DNA of 64,000 nt from Aphanomyces cochlioides. Its lineage: Eukaryota; Oomycota; Saprolegniomycetes; Saprolegniales; Verrucalvaceae. Positions 29,070 to 41,225 of this stretch are shown here, one piece after another. Positions within the stretch are counted from its first letter, which is position 1, and every line of letters begins with the position of its first letter. The notes under the pieces are model-generated. The model ran no database searches, was not told where the DNA came from, and was given only the letters and a program-made list of their open reading frames with translations. Location: assembly GCA_019828595.1 (NCBI GenBank), contig JAHQRK010000012.1, positions 2,356,001 through 2,420,000 of the forward strand, written 5' to 3'. Position numbers and translations under genes: made by a program.

Positions 29070-29987
29070 AATTGAATCAAGGTCCAACGTCGGTTTGTGA
29101 TGTCAATTGTACAAAATCAATTCATGTACGGATGTTGACGGCACCCTCTTGGGGACGAAATCATTCGACAAGGTGCACTCTTGTCGCAAACCCGCAGCTC
29201 TGAGATGAGAAAACAACGAGAGTTTCTCGAAACCTTCTCAGGATGTAGGAGCTTCATGCTGCAGACCACATGGAGGGCCGTCTCAGCCGATGCTTTGTCA
29301 GAGGTCCGATCCGGATACGCTATTGATTTTATGGAATTCGGGAAGCTCCAACAAAGTAGACATGGCAGTCGGAATGATTTCAACCGCGTGATTACTTGAA
29401 ACTCCACGATGAACAATCGTCCTGGGATTTCCAAAGCGTGAAGCGCTTCGCTGGACCGTATTTATGGCTGCAAATCTTCTGGAATTCTCTCCACACCAAC
29501 ATTCAATGATATCATTCCACAATCGAAAATTTCATTTTGGGAGGATGATGACGGCGCTGCATTACCACGGGTCGGCTTAGTATGTGTCCAACGGTAAACT
29601 GTATTGAGGCGGCACGGCCACTTGTACAGGATCGCATCCAAGCGCTCTCGTTCCAGCACGCATCCATCCAAATGCTTCGCGTAAGTACGTCCATGTCGCG
29701 GATCCTGCCAAGCCTTGCATGTGGCCAGTCGTGCAAGTTCATGAAATTTGACTATTTTCGCATTTCTATGTGAAGTCTTCTTTTCAATAAAGTACATTTT
29801 CCCTCATAGTTCAAATAACAGGATCTGTCTGGATTTACTTTATTGAAGGAACTGAAGTGTGAAGACATTCGTTCTTTACTTGAATGATAATTTTGCGACG
29901 TTTTTTTTCGTATCTGATCGTCTGACCTGGACTTTTCAATTGCTATACAAACTGCAAGTACAACCCATCAGAGTGGGAGGTTTAGAC
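29070..29987. other. Gene-poor stretch with overlapping ambiguous frames
   Basis: Protein-like frames occur on both strands (for example 29181-29399 + and 29298-29522 -), but none has a domain, a good start or matching splice sites. An AATAAA at 29786-29791 on + could end a transcript. It may be a decayed gene or a repeat fragment. Confidence 0.35.
29945..29959 (+). promoter_or_regulatory. ATACAAACTGCAAGT motif upstream of the flippase gene
   Basis: A variant of the ATACAAATTCCAAGT word, 76-90 bases before the P4-ATPase start. Confidence 0.35.
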
Positions 29988-30010
29988 ATCCGGATAGTCG
30001 TTATCCGGAT
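29988..30010 (+). promoter_or_regulatory. Paired ATCCGGAT motifs upstream of the flippase gene
   Basis: ATCCGGATAG (29988-29997) and TTATCCGGAT (30001-30010) lie 25-47 bases before the start codon, in opposite orientation. Confidence 0.5.
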
Positions 30011-30034
30011 TCACGGATGGCGTTTTACCGTTGA

Positions 30035-33000
30035 ATGAGCAAAAATAGATCATCGGAGCGCCATAGTAATATAAAACTCATCCCAAGCCCAAGGGAAGCA
30101 AGCAGCATGTCGTCGGACCTTCCGCCGACAGACCTGATACGAGCTGCTACCGCAGTCGCGGAGACGCAAGAGGATGCACAGGCAGAGTATGTAGCGATGA
30201 GAGACGTCCCAACGCCCCGCGCGTCGATTCCACAAGTGCAGGAAGAACATTACGTCGCCGTCGAAGAGTCGACGCTGTCAGGAAACGGACAGTGGTCGGA
30301 CGTCTTGCACAGCCCGCAATCCAATGTAGGCCCAAGCAACATGATGGAACAGATCCTGAAAGAAACCAACACAACCGGCCCGACGTCCAACGCGATCCGC
30401 ACTTCCCATTATACATGGTGGAACTTTCTCCCCGTCTTTCTCTACTACACGTTCCGAAAGATGGCCAACTTTTATTTCCTCATGATCGGGTTTCTCCAGA
30501 TGATCCCGCCCATTTCACCGACGGGTGGCGTCCCTCTTCAGTTCCTCCCGCTCTTTATCGTCGTCCTCATCGATGCTATCTTTGCCATCATTGAAGACAA
30601 CCAGCGGCATCGTGCTGATGACGTCACGAACAACACGCCATGTCAGCGCTACAACATCAGAACTGGCGAATTTGAAGCCGTTACGTGGAAAGACATTATC
30701 GTAGGCGACCTTATTCAGCTATCCGACAATGAAATTGCCCCCGCGGACCTCGTTGTCCTCGCCACTGATGGTCAGATGGCAATGGATGGATTCGGCGTCT
30801 GTTACATTGAGACCAAGAGTCTTGACGGTGAAGCCAATCTCAAACTTCGCGAGTCACTTCTTCAATCGCGGTTCGACGTGCCGATCAATGAGTTTGGTGA
30901 AGCAATGCGCGGTCTCAAGTTTGAGCACGACCCTCCGTCAGCAGATATCCACAGCTACCACGGCGCCGTCCACTGCATCACAAGTTTGTCTTACATCAAG
31001 AATCCTTTGGTCATTGTTGTTGTCCATAGATGAAGAAGTGACAACACTGCCGATTGATGTACAGAATACGATTTGGCGTGGATGCAAAGTCCGAAACACC
31101 AAGCGCATGTGGGGTGTTGTTGCTTATGTATGTCCCCTCCTGCGCTCCTTTGTTACAGACATCTCTAGGCCGGAGTTGACACTAGAATCATGCAAGGGCT
31201 GACCGAGCGCGATATGAAGCAATCGACAATTGATAGCGTCACGTAGGTTGCTCTGAAATGGCTCCCAAGTAATTCTTTCTGTGTAGTGATGCTCAAGTTG
31301 TGATCATTGTGATCCTCCTAATCGCTCTCTGCATCATCGGTGCATCGTCCTATACTATCTGGAGCAGTCCGTCGCTTCCTCATTACCTCGGGGATGCGAT
31401 CAACAACCCATTCATCACATCGTTCTTCTACTTTCTCATCACGATGGCATCCATTCTTCCTATTACGTTGTACGTATCCATCACGACTGTGAAAGCTCTC
31501 CAGGGGTACTTCATGACGCGCGACATGGAAATGTACGACGCTGAACATGATATGCACATGCAAGCGCGTAACAAAGCTCTCAATGAGCAACTTGGGTACA
31601 TCTCTCATTCTTTTCCTCGATCTCATGTCATCTTAGACACATTACTCATATCTTTTCCGACAAGACTGGTACCATAACATGCAACAAGATGGAATTCCGC
31701 AAGTGCTCGATCCGTGGCATCTCGTATGGCACTGGTACCACCGCCATAGGTCGCGCAGCTGCTCGTGCCATCTCTGCTTCTGGCAAAACTGAAGGCGTCG
31801 ATGCAGGTGAAACCACGTTTGAACCAGTTCGCAAAGCAAATTCAGTGCCCAATGTCAATTTTCATGATCCTCGAATTCAGGAAGACTTGAAGGGTGCTAG
31901 TGGAGCTGGTTTGATCAAATGTTGTCGGTCCAAGTCTTGACTGTCTTGGTAGATCAAGAAGAATCGATTCGTGAATTCTTTCGCCATCTTGCTTTGTGCC
32001 ACAGTGTGCTGATTGACTCAAGCAGTGCGTTCGTTGCATCGTCGCCTGATGAATTGGCACTCGTAAGCGGTGCCAAGTTCTTTGGCTATGAATTTATCGA
32101 GCGCAATCCTGGAGCCATGCTTATCCAAGCCCCCGATGGGACAAAGGAATCGTAAGTAGTTCTTTTAGGCAAGTTTGTGATGTCTCTCTGTCTAGCTACG
32201 AGATTTTGGAAGTTTTCGAGTTTACAAGTGCTCGAAAGCGCATGTCGGTGGCTCTCAAACGAAAAGACCATGTGCTTTTCTTATGCAAAGGCGCAGATAC
32301 CATTTTGTATCCAAGGGTGAAGGAAGACACCTGGGTAACTGATACACAAACTCATCTGAAAGGCTATGCCTCAGAGGGACTGCGCACTCTTGTCATCGGT
32401 AGGAAATTGTTCATACGTCAAAATGCTTACTTTTGAGAGCAGCATCCAAGGTCGTCCCTCTTAATGAATGGGAGCGGTTTTATGAAGAGTACCAACAAGT
32501 CCAAGTGAATGACCCGACTGATCTTGAGCGTCTTCAAGACATCATGGAACGAGACTTGACGCTCTTGGGTACGTCAATCCTCTGGAAAATCAGTGCTGAT
32601 CTCATTGTCTAGGTGTGACAGCAATTGAAGATCGGTTGCAAGATCAAGTCCCAGAGACTATTCAATTGCTGTCCAAGGCTGGCATTGGTCTGTGGGTGCT
32701 CACTGGAGACATGGAAGAAACGGCGATCAATATTGGCTACGCTTGCTCTCTCTTGACCAACACGATGGAGCGATATGTGATCAATGCAAAAACGTGCCCA
32801 ACTCGAATTTGCCTCTTACAACGCCTCGATGAAATTTACAACCGCATGATCTACAGTGCCTTTGGAGGCCAAGATCTAGCCATCATCATTGACGGCGCTT
32901 CCCTTCATTTGATTTTAAACGGTGCGTCGTTAGTTGCTGACGGTTGACTAATTTCAGCATAGAGGATCCTGAACATGTCGATGGACTCCACTTTCTACGA

Positions 33001-34853
33001 GTCGCACTGCTATGCCGTGTTGTTATTGCCTGCCGATGCTCTCCGATCCAGAAAGCTCAACTTGTTGACCTTGTTCAAAAGAATTGCGATGACGCCCGTA
33101 CATTGGCCATTGGCGATGGGGCAAATGATGTGCCAATGATTCGTGCAGCTCACGTTGGTATTGGCATTGCTGGCGAGGTAGAGAACACTTATGACGGATG
33201 TTGCTGAACTACCGAGTAGGAAGGGCGTCAAGCTGTGAATCAAAGTGATTTTGCAATCGGGCAGTTTCGATTTCTCGCCCGTTTGCTCCTGGTGCACGGT
33301 CGATGGAACTATAATCGCATTGCCTACTTGATCTTCTTCACGTACTACAAGAACATCGTCTACTGCATGTCCATGTTCTGGTACATGCTCACGTACTCAG
33401 CTTACTCTGGCACGCTTGTCTACGCGGTCTTCATCCAACAAGGGTACAACTCGAAGCACCTCCACTTTATGCTGATGCTTGGTTTAGATACAACTTGTTC
33501 TTCACGTGCTTGCCCATCATTGCCTTCGCAGTGTTGGATCAAGATGTGCCTGCGGATGTTGCGATGGCCCTTCCCCAATTATACAATCTCACTGGCCGCA
33601 AACTCTTCAAGAACAGTCGCTTCTGGAAGTGGGTCATCATGGGCGTCATCGACTCTGTCATGTTGCTGTACCTGCTCACATGGTCAAGCTCAAAGATCGA
33701 CCCTGATGGCTCAACCTCGACGTTGATGGACCTTGGTAATCTTGGCTGGACAGTCTTGTGCGTCTACATGAATGTACGAAGAATCTGACTGAACTCTGTC
33801 TGATCATGTTGAAACTATAGGTTCGAATCCTGTTGATCATCTCGACATGGAACGTTTTTGTCTATGCATCACTCATCATCAGCTTTGCTCTCATTTATGG
33901 CTTTGAAATTGCCATCGACTATGTCGGGCTCCAAGATCCGACGTGGATGACATCGTTCCCACGAATGTTTGGCCAAGGCAACGTCTGGCTCATCCAGCTC
34001 ATGGTATTTCTTGCTCGTTGATGCCAATCTCTGACACTTTCATAGATTGTCATCGCTCTCGTATTCAAAGACATCATGTTTAACGCCTACCAGCGCACGT
34101 TCCACCCCACGGTCTTGGATTTGGCTCAATTGGCCACGACGACGTCATCAGCGGTAGGACTATCTTGTGATTCTTGTCCCTAATTGTTTCTATTAGAAAC
34201 GTGGCACTTCGTCAGGAATGCCCACATTGGAATCTCTCACTTCGATCGAGTTCCCTTACGTCAAGTGGATCCTGCCGCATTTGCACAACTTGGCCAACAA
34301 CGAAGAGACGTCGGATGCTGAACCTGCAGAGAACATACGCCAAAGCGGCTACCATGGCTTTGCCTTTGATGAACCTGTGCATGCCATTCGATGGCTCATG
34401 ACAGTAAGCTTTAGAAGCAATTGACTGAGTTCTAATCCTGCTCAATAGCGCAAGCACAGTCACGTGGCCAAGCCCAAGCATTCTCGATGGAACACGGAAT
34501 TCCTCCAATTCATCCTCTCGACTTCAGACCCAGTCGTGTACGAGAATGAGCGCTACCAGCCCTTCCTTGGCTTTGGACATACCTTCCCTGGCCATCTCCT
34601 GCCCTCGGATCGTGGTCACTGGAGCAATGCCTCGGGTGCGATCTCGACCAACAAGGAGATTTCTACTGCCGTCCTCCGCGTGGACATGTCATTACCCAAC
34701 TGCGATCGGGACGGATGGGTCTACGCCTCGGACTTTTCAAGGTTCCCGTCGGGAACATGCGCTCGTACGTTTGCCCTCGTACGACGAAGACGGTGGGTCC
34801 TCCGCGAAGCAGCTTCCACCATTATCGACCCTGACTCCCCACCGCCTATGTAA
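30035..34853 (+). CDS. P4-type ATPase (phospholipid flippase) fused to a C-terminal DysF/peroxin-like domain
   Basis: A membrane pump that flips phospholipids from the outer to the cytosolic leaflet. I can join 16 exons with 15 introns of about 41-47 bases (first 30984-31029, last 34404-34448), giving roughly 1300 residues. Landmarks in order: helices 1-2 ([13 protein letters not shown]), actuator loop LDGEANLK, the phosphorylation site FSDKTGT (near 31657), nucleotide-binding motifs, hinge [12 protein letters not shown] (near 33109), then the C-terminal helices ending [14 protein letters not shown]. After a linker, exon 16 encodes [38 protein letters not shown] and VRRRRW. These are the hallmarks of the dysferlin/peroxin (DysF) domain of TECPR1 and yeast Pex23/Pex30-type proteins. 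The fusion is supported by an in-frame splice. The second ATG at about 30107 may be the true start. Confidence 0.9.
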
Positions 34854-34879
34854 CTATATAAATTGTAAACCTATGTATT

Positions 34880-35722
34880 TCAAGATCGTCCGGCTGAAGA
34901 GGCTGCATTGCGGCGACGGATTTCATCCCACGTCGTAGGAGCAACTTCAGGAGTTGCAGGTTTGGCGTCTGCTTGGCCTGCAGGAGATGGCGGGGCGGTG
35001 AAACCGAAGACACTCTTGGACTTCTTCACAGGAGCGGCATCGAACACTGGGGCTTCAACTTCAGGCGTCTTGACATCATCCCACGACTTCAGACGCTGCA
35101 TTTCAAGCCTTTCCTGCTTCTTGGACTCTTCCCATGCTGATCTACAAGACTGAGTTGGACAATGGTTCAGGGGTGGGAGGATTACTGGAGCAGATCAGAG
35201 TTAGCGCTGAGGTTGCCCATGCGTCGGTAGGCTTCCTTGAGAATGACACTTTGCGGCATGTCTCGTTCAATACTAGGAGTGCATGAGACACAACAAGCCA
35301 TCTACAGTACATGGCGCGTGCTTGCTTGGCAAACTCGGACTGGTCGTCTGGGAGACTCAAGATGTCAACAAAGAATTCTTCACGAATGGAGAGGAGGCCA
35401 TAAACCACACCGACCATGAATCCAGAGCCTGTACACAACTTATACCATAGCCGTTTCAAAGCCAGTCAATACCTCCCATGAACACTCCAAAGAATCGGCT
35501 CTTGGACTTCATGGCACGCCACACGCCGAGGCCAACTACCGCCCCAAACGCACCACCAAACAATGCTCGCGTCTTGCCAATCGCAGAGTACTTTTCCGCC
35601 ACGGCTTTCTCGGCTGGGCCATCCATCTTAATGCGGGTTTGGGGGTCAATTCCTTTGCTCATGGCGCGGATGACTTGCGGCAGCTCGCGGCTGATCGCGG
35701 CGCTCGATGCTTCGTCGCTCAT
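34880..35722 (-). CDS. Two-helix membrane protein with glycine-rich segments, unknown
   Basis: Four exons (introns 35429-35472, 35273-35310, 35142-35185) encode about 240 residues. Two adjacent hydrophobic glycine-rich segments (ALFGGAFGAVVGLGVW and VFMGGSGFMVGVVYGLL) are followed by a soluble helical part (QARAIIERDMPQSV) and a disordered tail rich in A, P and K, ending TTWDEIRRRN. The layout recalls OCIA-domain or other small mitochondrial membrane proteins, but I cannot assign a family. It converges with the flippase gene (27 bases between stops) and diverges from SPF30. Confidence 0.7.
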
Positions 35723-35760
35723 CTTCAGAATTTGAAGTCGATGAGCGTCAGAAGGAGCTT

Positions 35761-35777
35761 TATCCGAATCCGGTTAA
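35761..35777. promoter_or_regulatory. Degenerate ATCCGGAT pair between two divergent genes
   Basis: TATCCGAATCCGGTTAA contains two imperfect, directly adjoining copies. It lies 39 bases from the upstream membrane protein start and 57 from the SPF30 start. Confidence 0.35.
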
Positions 35778-35833
35778 ATCAATTATTGTCAATAAATTAT
35801 TTATTTGGACATTTGGCAGAATATTTTTTGCCG

Positions 35834-36939
35834 ATGGCCGACCAGGAAGGAGCGGAAGCGAGCGTGGAAGAGCTCCAAGAGCGCTTGGTGACGTTTAAAG
35901 GGCAGCTCGAGACGATCGATATGCTTCTCACATCAGACGCTGACAACCAAGAGCTTATTGGCATCGCGGCGGATCTGAAAGAGGTGATCAAGCTCACGCA
36001 AGGCATGCTGGACCACAAATTACCAAACGGAAACGACGACAGCGAACCCTCGCCGTTTCCAGTCGGTACGTTTGTGGAAGTGCTCCACGAAGGGCGATGG
36101 GCTCCAGGTACACATTATACACTGTCTCGATCGTTTAGCTCATGTCTTGAATGCTAGGAATTGTTGAAACTATCAAGCGCCTCCCTGGAACTGGACACAA
36201 ACACACTGTGCATCTCTTGGGACTCAACGTCAAGTCGGACGCTGAGTTGACTTCATTGCGCGCTATTGATCACGATCCCAGTCAAGCTTTGGACCCTTCT
36301 TTGATTGAAGTCGGCTTGGCGTGCATGGTAATCACTCACCCGACTCTTCAATCACCGGAGAGCATCTTAGGCGAAATATTACGTGGACGGCAAGTTCTAC
36401 AAAGCCAGCATCTCTTCCATCACGCCTTATGGCTGCACAGCCCTATTTGATGGATATGGAAACACTGAAGAAGTGCCAGCAACATATTTACGCCCGTTGG
36501 AAGTCAAAGCTCCTCAAGCTGCTGCTTCTGCTGCTGAGAAAGCCAACAAGGACGACGGCGGCTTGATTCCCATTCCTGCGAATTTGAAGATTCTGCCGAC
36601 AGACTCGGAGGCTGAAAAGGAGCGCAAGAGGAAGCGGTAGCAACCATTTCGATGAAGCGTCGACTTAGGATTGCCACTAGGATTCGCGCGATCAAGTCTC
36701 TGAACAGGCACAAATCGATCGACATGGAGCGTAATGCAAAGCAGAGCGACTGGGCAAAGTTCCAAGCAAAGGCGAGCAAGAAGCGCGTGGTCGGCGTGAT
36801 CTCCAACCCGAAGAAAAGCAGCATCTTTGCATCCCCAGCGACGGTAGATGGCCGCGTCGGTGTCGTCGGCAGCGACCAGAAAATGACGCACTTTGACGAC
36901 ACGCGCAAGAAATTCAAGCTAATGGAGCAGCAGCCTTGA
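35834..36939 (+). CDS. SMNDC1: Survival-motor-neuron-related splicing factor 30 (SPF30/SMNDC1)
   Basis: A Tudor-domain factor needed for assembling the spliceosome from the U2 and U4/U6.U5 particles. Introns 36108-36157, 36328-36370 and 36637-36680 leave an open frame of about 300 residues. The N terminus (ELQERLVTFKGQLETIDMLL) aligns with the family's coiled start. The Tudor domain is YYVDGKFYKASISSI...DGYGNTEEVPATYL. The C terminus (KKSSIFASPATVDGRVGV, then MTHFDDT) is nearly identical to the conserved SPF30 tail. A second, earlier Tudor-like segment (FPVGTFVEVLHEGRWAPG) precedes the canonical one, which makes the protein longer than the 238-residue human form. For intron 3 the acceptor at 36680 fits better than the one at 36668. 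Confidence 0.9.
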
Positions 36940-37073
36940 TGGCCCCTCTTGAGTCATTTCACATGTCGGCTTTCGAGGTCGACCCGTTGAGAGATGGACC
37001 TCTTCGTGGCTAACTTGCATTTTCAATAGACGTCCTCTCGCTCGGGCGCGCTATTCCATGCCGTGAGTGTATC

Positions 37074-39625
37074 ATGGGCGGTCTCTGCGCTTCCAAAACA
37101 TCCGCTCTGGACAAAAAGCCGCGACGACTTGTTCTTCTCTGGTTCACACGCAGTTGGATGAGAACTCACTGGCGGCGTCACCTCCACCGCCGTCATCTAC
37201 CATCCTTCTTCGCACATCATGGAGCTTCCATGGACTCGAACGCGCGCAGGGAGAAAGACTTGGCGGCGGGAGATCGTCTGTGTGTTGCTCGTTGTTGTAA
37301 CTGCATTGAAACTGGCGCGGAGTTGTCATGCCCGATGGACTCGAGCAGGTCAAGTGGTCGAAGCGCCCGCCGTCTCTCGAGAGCATCGCGTCACTGAAAG
37401 CTGAGCTCGACACGTTTCTTCCTCTCCATGAAAAAGTATGTCCGTCATGAACTCACATGACGGTCGCACCAGGAGTACTTTGACGACGTCGTGCGCCACA
37501 AACAGTGCGAATTCACCCGCGCAATCGCCGCCAAGCGACGGCTGCAGCGCTTGGAGCATCCTGAATCCGAGCCGCGGACGTCGTTGCCGACCAGCGTCCA
37601 GAGCAACCACGTGCGTCTCCCCGCAGTGCTCGCTCTCGTTGATGACCTCGTAGACTTCATCCAAGACGCTGGCGACGACAGAGCACGGGAGTACGATGCA
37701 AAGCTCGCAGAGTGCGCCGACGTTGACGGAAGAGAAAGTTCCACCGACGCACGAGACAAGTCTCGAGCTCGATCACATGCTCGAGCGGGAAGTCCATGCG
37801 AAGAAACACCGCAAAGCCATGGAGCTCTTCATGATCAAGCTCGAGTCGGAAGCGGCCATGTGGAAGAAGAAGTACGCGGACGAAGTTGTCCACTCGATGG
37901 AATCGGCGGCGATGGCGCAAGAAGTGGCAAAACTTGGACAGAAGAATGCCGCGCTCGAGCGGCAACTCAAGGATGCAATTGCCGCCACGCAACAAGTCCA
38001 AGACGAGCTCGGGAGTGTCAAAGCCGCCTTGGCGACCACGCAGCGGACGACGCAAGCACTCGCGATCGACGTCTTGAACCAAACGCGCCTGACCAAGTAC
38101 GTCGTCTGCGCTCTCATCTCTAACGCCGTCAAGCAATGAGTTTGAGGAACGACTCGTCCAGGAACAACTGACGAGCGCAGAGCTGAGAGATGTCGTCCAG
38201 CAGTGCATGCGACGGATGGACGACCTGACGAGGAAGGAGCTCGACGTGATCGCGACGGCAGTAGCAGCGCAGCCGCCGGTCGATCCCACGAAGCGATCCT
38301 CGCGTCGGACGATTCAAGTTGACGAACGGCCGATGATGCTCCGAGGAAGTGCAGATTACATGCTCGTCTGTCCATGGATGATCTACGTCGCTCAATTACG
38401 TCGGCTGAACAATCAAGAGGCGCTGCCGCTCGAGTTCCAAGAGCGCATGTGGCAGTCGCGATCGGACGCCTTTCAACACGACCGATGGGTGCGCGTGGTG
38501 ACGGCGCATTGCAGTCTTGAGGACAACTCGCTCCGGCTCTGGGACGCCACGGCCGTCCTCGACACGACCAACAGCCTCTGGCTCGACAAACGCATCAACG
38601 ATCTCCGCCGCGGCACGCTCAAACTGCCACCGCAGAGCCTTCCCAAGTTTGCATCCTCATGGTTCCTCCACAAGTACAAGGATCTCCATGCTGCGAGCGC
38701 GCAGTTGTACCTCTTCACCGTCGGTCTCGTCCAACACAAAGCCGCCCACGCTCGTGTGGAAGTCATGGCGGCGCTTCTCGGCCTCACCAATGTCAAATGC
38801 TATCTTCCTCGCCTTGCCGACTGCGCCCTTCGTGTCCTGACGACGCTCGTGCCGCTGCAAAGCCTCGCTGGCATCCTCGCGAGTTCAACGACGCGCTCCA
38901 TCGGGTACGACTTGCCGACCGTCGAGTCCGCGCTTGCCGACGTCTTCTCCAATGCTGCCGACATGGCGAGACCGTTTGACCGCGTCCAGCTCTCGCCTGA
39001 ATCCCAAGAACGTCTCCAGGAGATCCTCTCCGACGCAGTGGCGAAAGCGAGCCAGGCGCGGCATCATGCTGGCGAGGACGATGGCTACACGTCTCCAAGG
39101 AATGGATTCGCGACGCACCGCACGACCACAACGACGTCCTCACACTCGTCACTGCGGCGGAGAACCAGCGCCAAGAAGTAAGATCTCGACCTTCCCCTCG
39201 TCGTGGAAACGTGTGGCTAGGATCGTTTTGCCCCTCGAAGTCGTGCTTGAGCTCGTTGTCCATGTGTGGTTCTACCAGACGGCGCAAGACATGGACGCGC
39301 TCGTCGATGGCATGCTCGCCGAGGACTCCTCCGAGTCGATGGACTACGGAGAGTTTAAAGCCATGGTACGGTCCCCGTCGATCTGTCGCTCTTCATGGAT
39401 GAACCAGTGCGTCGCAACGTTTCCAAACGAATTCCATGAGCATGAGCTGCTTGAGATATACGAGACGGTGCGTCCATCGAGATCGCGGCAGTGCTGACTG
39501 TGCTCTAGGCAGCAGCTCTCCAAGCGTACTTGAGCCCCGAGAAGTCGTTCAGCCGCGTCGAGATTCGCCACCTTGCTCGTATGCTCTTAGCCAGAGGCTA
39601 CACGTATCCAGCCACGAGGAAATAA
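37074..39625 (+). CDS. Coiled-coil protein with possible N-myristoylation site, unknown
   Basis: Eight exons (introns 37276-37322, 37436-37472, 37650-37709, 38097-38133, 39178-39213 or so, 39366-39407, 39469-39508) give about 750 residues. The N terminus MGGLCASKTSA would suit N-myristoylation, although the frame after it (37130-37220) is poor in coding character and the true start may be the ATG at 37328. A charged coiled coil follows (MELFMIKLESEAAMWKKKY, then VAKLGQKNAALERQLKD). A long helical domain from about 38210 to 39000 is followed by a Ser/Thr-rich stretch and a helical tail ending RMLLARGYTYPATRK. No known domain is recognised. It converges with CDC14, 29 bases between stops. Confidence 0.65.
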
Positions 39626-39654
39626 CGCAAACGCCGCGGAATCGCCGGCATTTC

Positions 39655-41003
39655 TTATCTCTTCTTGGCTTGACCAAGCTGTGGAGTCGCTGCAACCCAC
39701 TCGGAGTTCGTCAGTGCGTCTTCCTTGAGAGCGAGAAAGTGCTGCTGCGCTCCCACGATGCTTCCAGGGCGACAGAGTCGACACCATGCAATCGCCTCGG
39801 CGGCGGTGAATTTATAGCGCTAGGATGGAAATAAGCAAAGGTCCGTGGGATGGACGTACATGGATGAGGAAAGCTGCGATCATTGTCCCTGTGCGTCCAA
39901 GTCCGGCTTTGCAATGGACGGCGACGGCGCCGATTTCACGCGTGCAAATCTAAGCAATGGTTGAGGAAGCAGCGGGCTGGTCATCGTCGTTGCCTTGAGG
40001 AATGTCGACAGAAGCGAGTCGGACGGCACGCTTCCGTCGGGAAAGATCAAATCGACCTACGAAAGTCACCGTGAGTACATCTTGACCACTGGACAGAGCC
40101 GACATGGTTCAAGCCAGCGTGGGTAAACTTCTTCCTGTCGTAGCATTGCTCGTTCAGTCGAACTACATGACGAGCCAGTCAGTGCCGGCCGTCAGATATG
40201 CCGCGCAACTACCGACGCAGGTGATCTACAAGAAAGGGTCAACGTGATGGACATCCTCTCGACGACAGACTCCCATGCGATTGAAGAGCTTGGCGTATTC
40301 TTCAGCGCTGAGTGTCCTGCAAGCTCCAGCGACCTCTCGAGATTGCACGACCGGCCCTCTTCATGACCGTCAACGCTGATCGCGGAAAAAGAGGACCTGA
40401 AGGCTAAGAGTCGCCCTGGAACGATCCATGTCATGTCGCCTGAGCTCAACTTGTCCCGCTCGTATGCTTCAACGTCGAATCTACAACGTCAATGCCTCAA
40501 CTGAGTGTGTGGCGGAGACGCACTTGGTCAGATCCCAAAGTTTCGACCGCACGGCCTACACACGCTCATATCTTGCAGATCCATGGAATGTTCTCCTTAC
40601 TTTATCGACGGCAGACGCGCAATCCAACGCCGAGATACCAAAAGAACACACACCGTACGCTGCGTCTCGAAAGTGAGGAATGACAAGATCTCGAAATGGA
40701 AGGACAGCGTCTGCGGGGCTCAATCCCCGAAAGAGGACGCCAAAGATGGCGAGGAGAGTCACAAGATTGGCCATCTTGTGCCTGTGATCACTGCAACGCG
40801 ACGGGGAGTTCAAGGAGATCTCGACGGAGGTACATACCTCGTGTAGCATATCACGAGACAGGATCTCGCCATGATGTCAAGCCGCGATGCGAACCGAATC
40901 GTCTGTGAGGACGTTATGGAAAGCCAAGGGAGAAGTCTACTTGAGCGAGATTCAACGGGCCGAAGTCGGCAAAGAACGACGTGTAGCAAAGCAATGGATC
41001 CGA
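39655..41003 (-). CDS. CDC14: CDC14-type dual-specificity phosphatase (N-terminal exon unresolved)
   Basis: A phosphatase of the CDC14 family, which reverses CDK phosphorylation at mitotic exit and in some protists acts at basal bodies. Twelve short exons are readable. The segments [12 protein letters not shown], then [19 protein letters not shown] sequence, [18 protein letters not shown] and DGSVPSDS match the family. The active-site loop is [11 protein letters not shown] and the following [13 protein letters not shown] is diagnostic. It ends QLGQAKKR soon after the catalytic domain, so it lacks the long tail of yeast Cdc14. Introns include a GC-AG one (39950-39993) and flank a 13-base exon (40213-40225). 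The first exon, upstream of 41003, is not clear: the frame I tried contains a TAA. All other introns are 35-50 bases. Confidence 0.88.
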
Positions 41004-41225
41004 CTCACAGTCGAGCCAAAGGACGCCACCTACGTCCAGTTATCGCGTCTTGGTGGCGCACGGATCCAGGTACCAGTTTGAGGTGGCGGTCCAAGGGCTT
41101 TCATGTCGACGATCGCGTACTCGATGCCTGGACGTATTAGGACGACGAGGGAGGAAGGAGCGAACCATCAAAGACACGAATCCGTCTTTCCATGTGCGCG
41201 AAACTTCAGACAGTTTCATGCAACG

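Noticed and set aside
29304..29318. Another ATCCGGAT copy within 29304-29318
   Set aside because: It is a single copy, not paired, and not close to any start codon I trust, so I did not count it among the promoter pairs.
29117..29797. Possible gene on either strand (29181-29399 +, 29298-29797 -)
   Set aside because: Both strands give protein-like frames of similar quality, none has a domain, and no splice sites join the minus frames convincingly. Reported only as an ambiguous region.
38960..39180. An alternate frame (EWIRDAPHDHNDVLTLVT) near the end of an exon of the coiled-coil gene
   Set aside because: It looks coding but cannot be joined in phase to either neighbour with GT-AG splicing, so I kept the Ser/Thr-rich frame. 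RNA data could reverse this.
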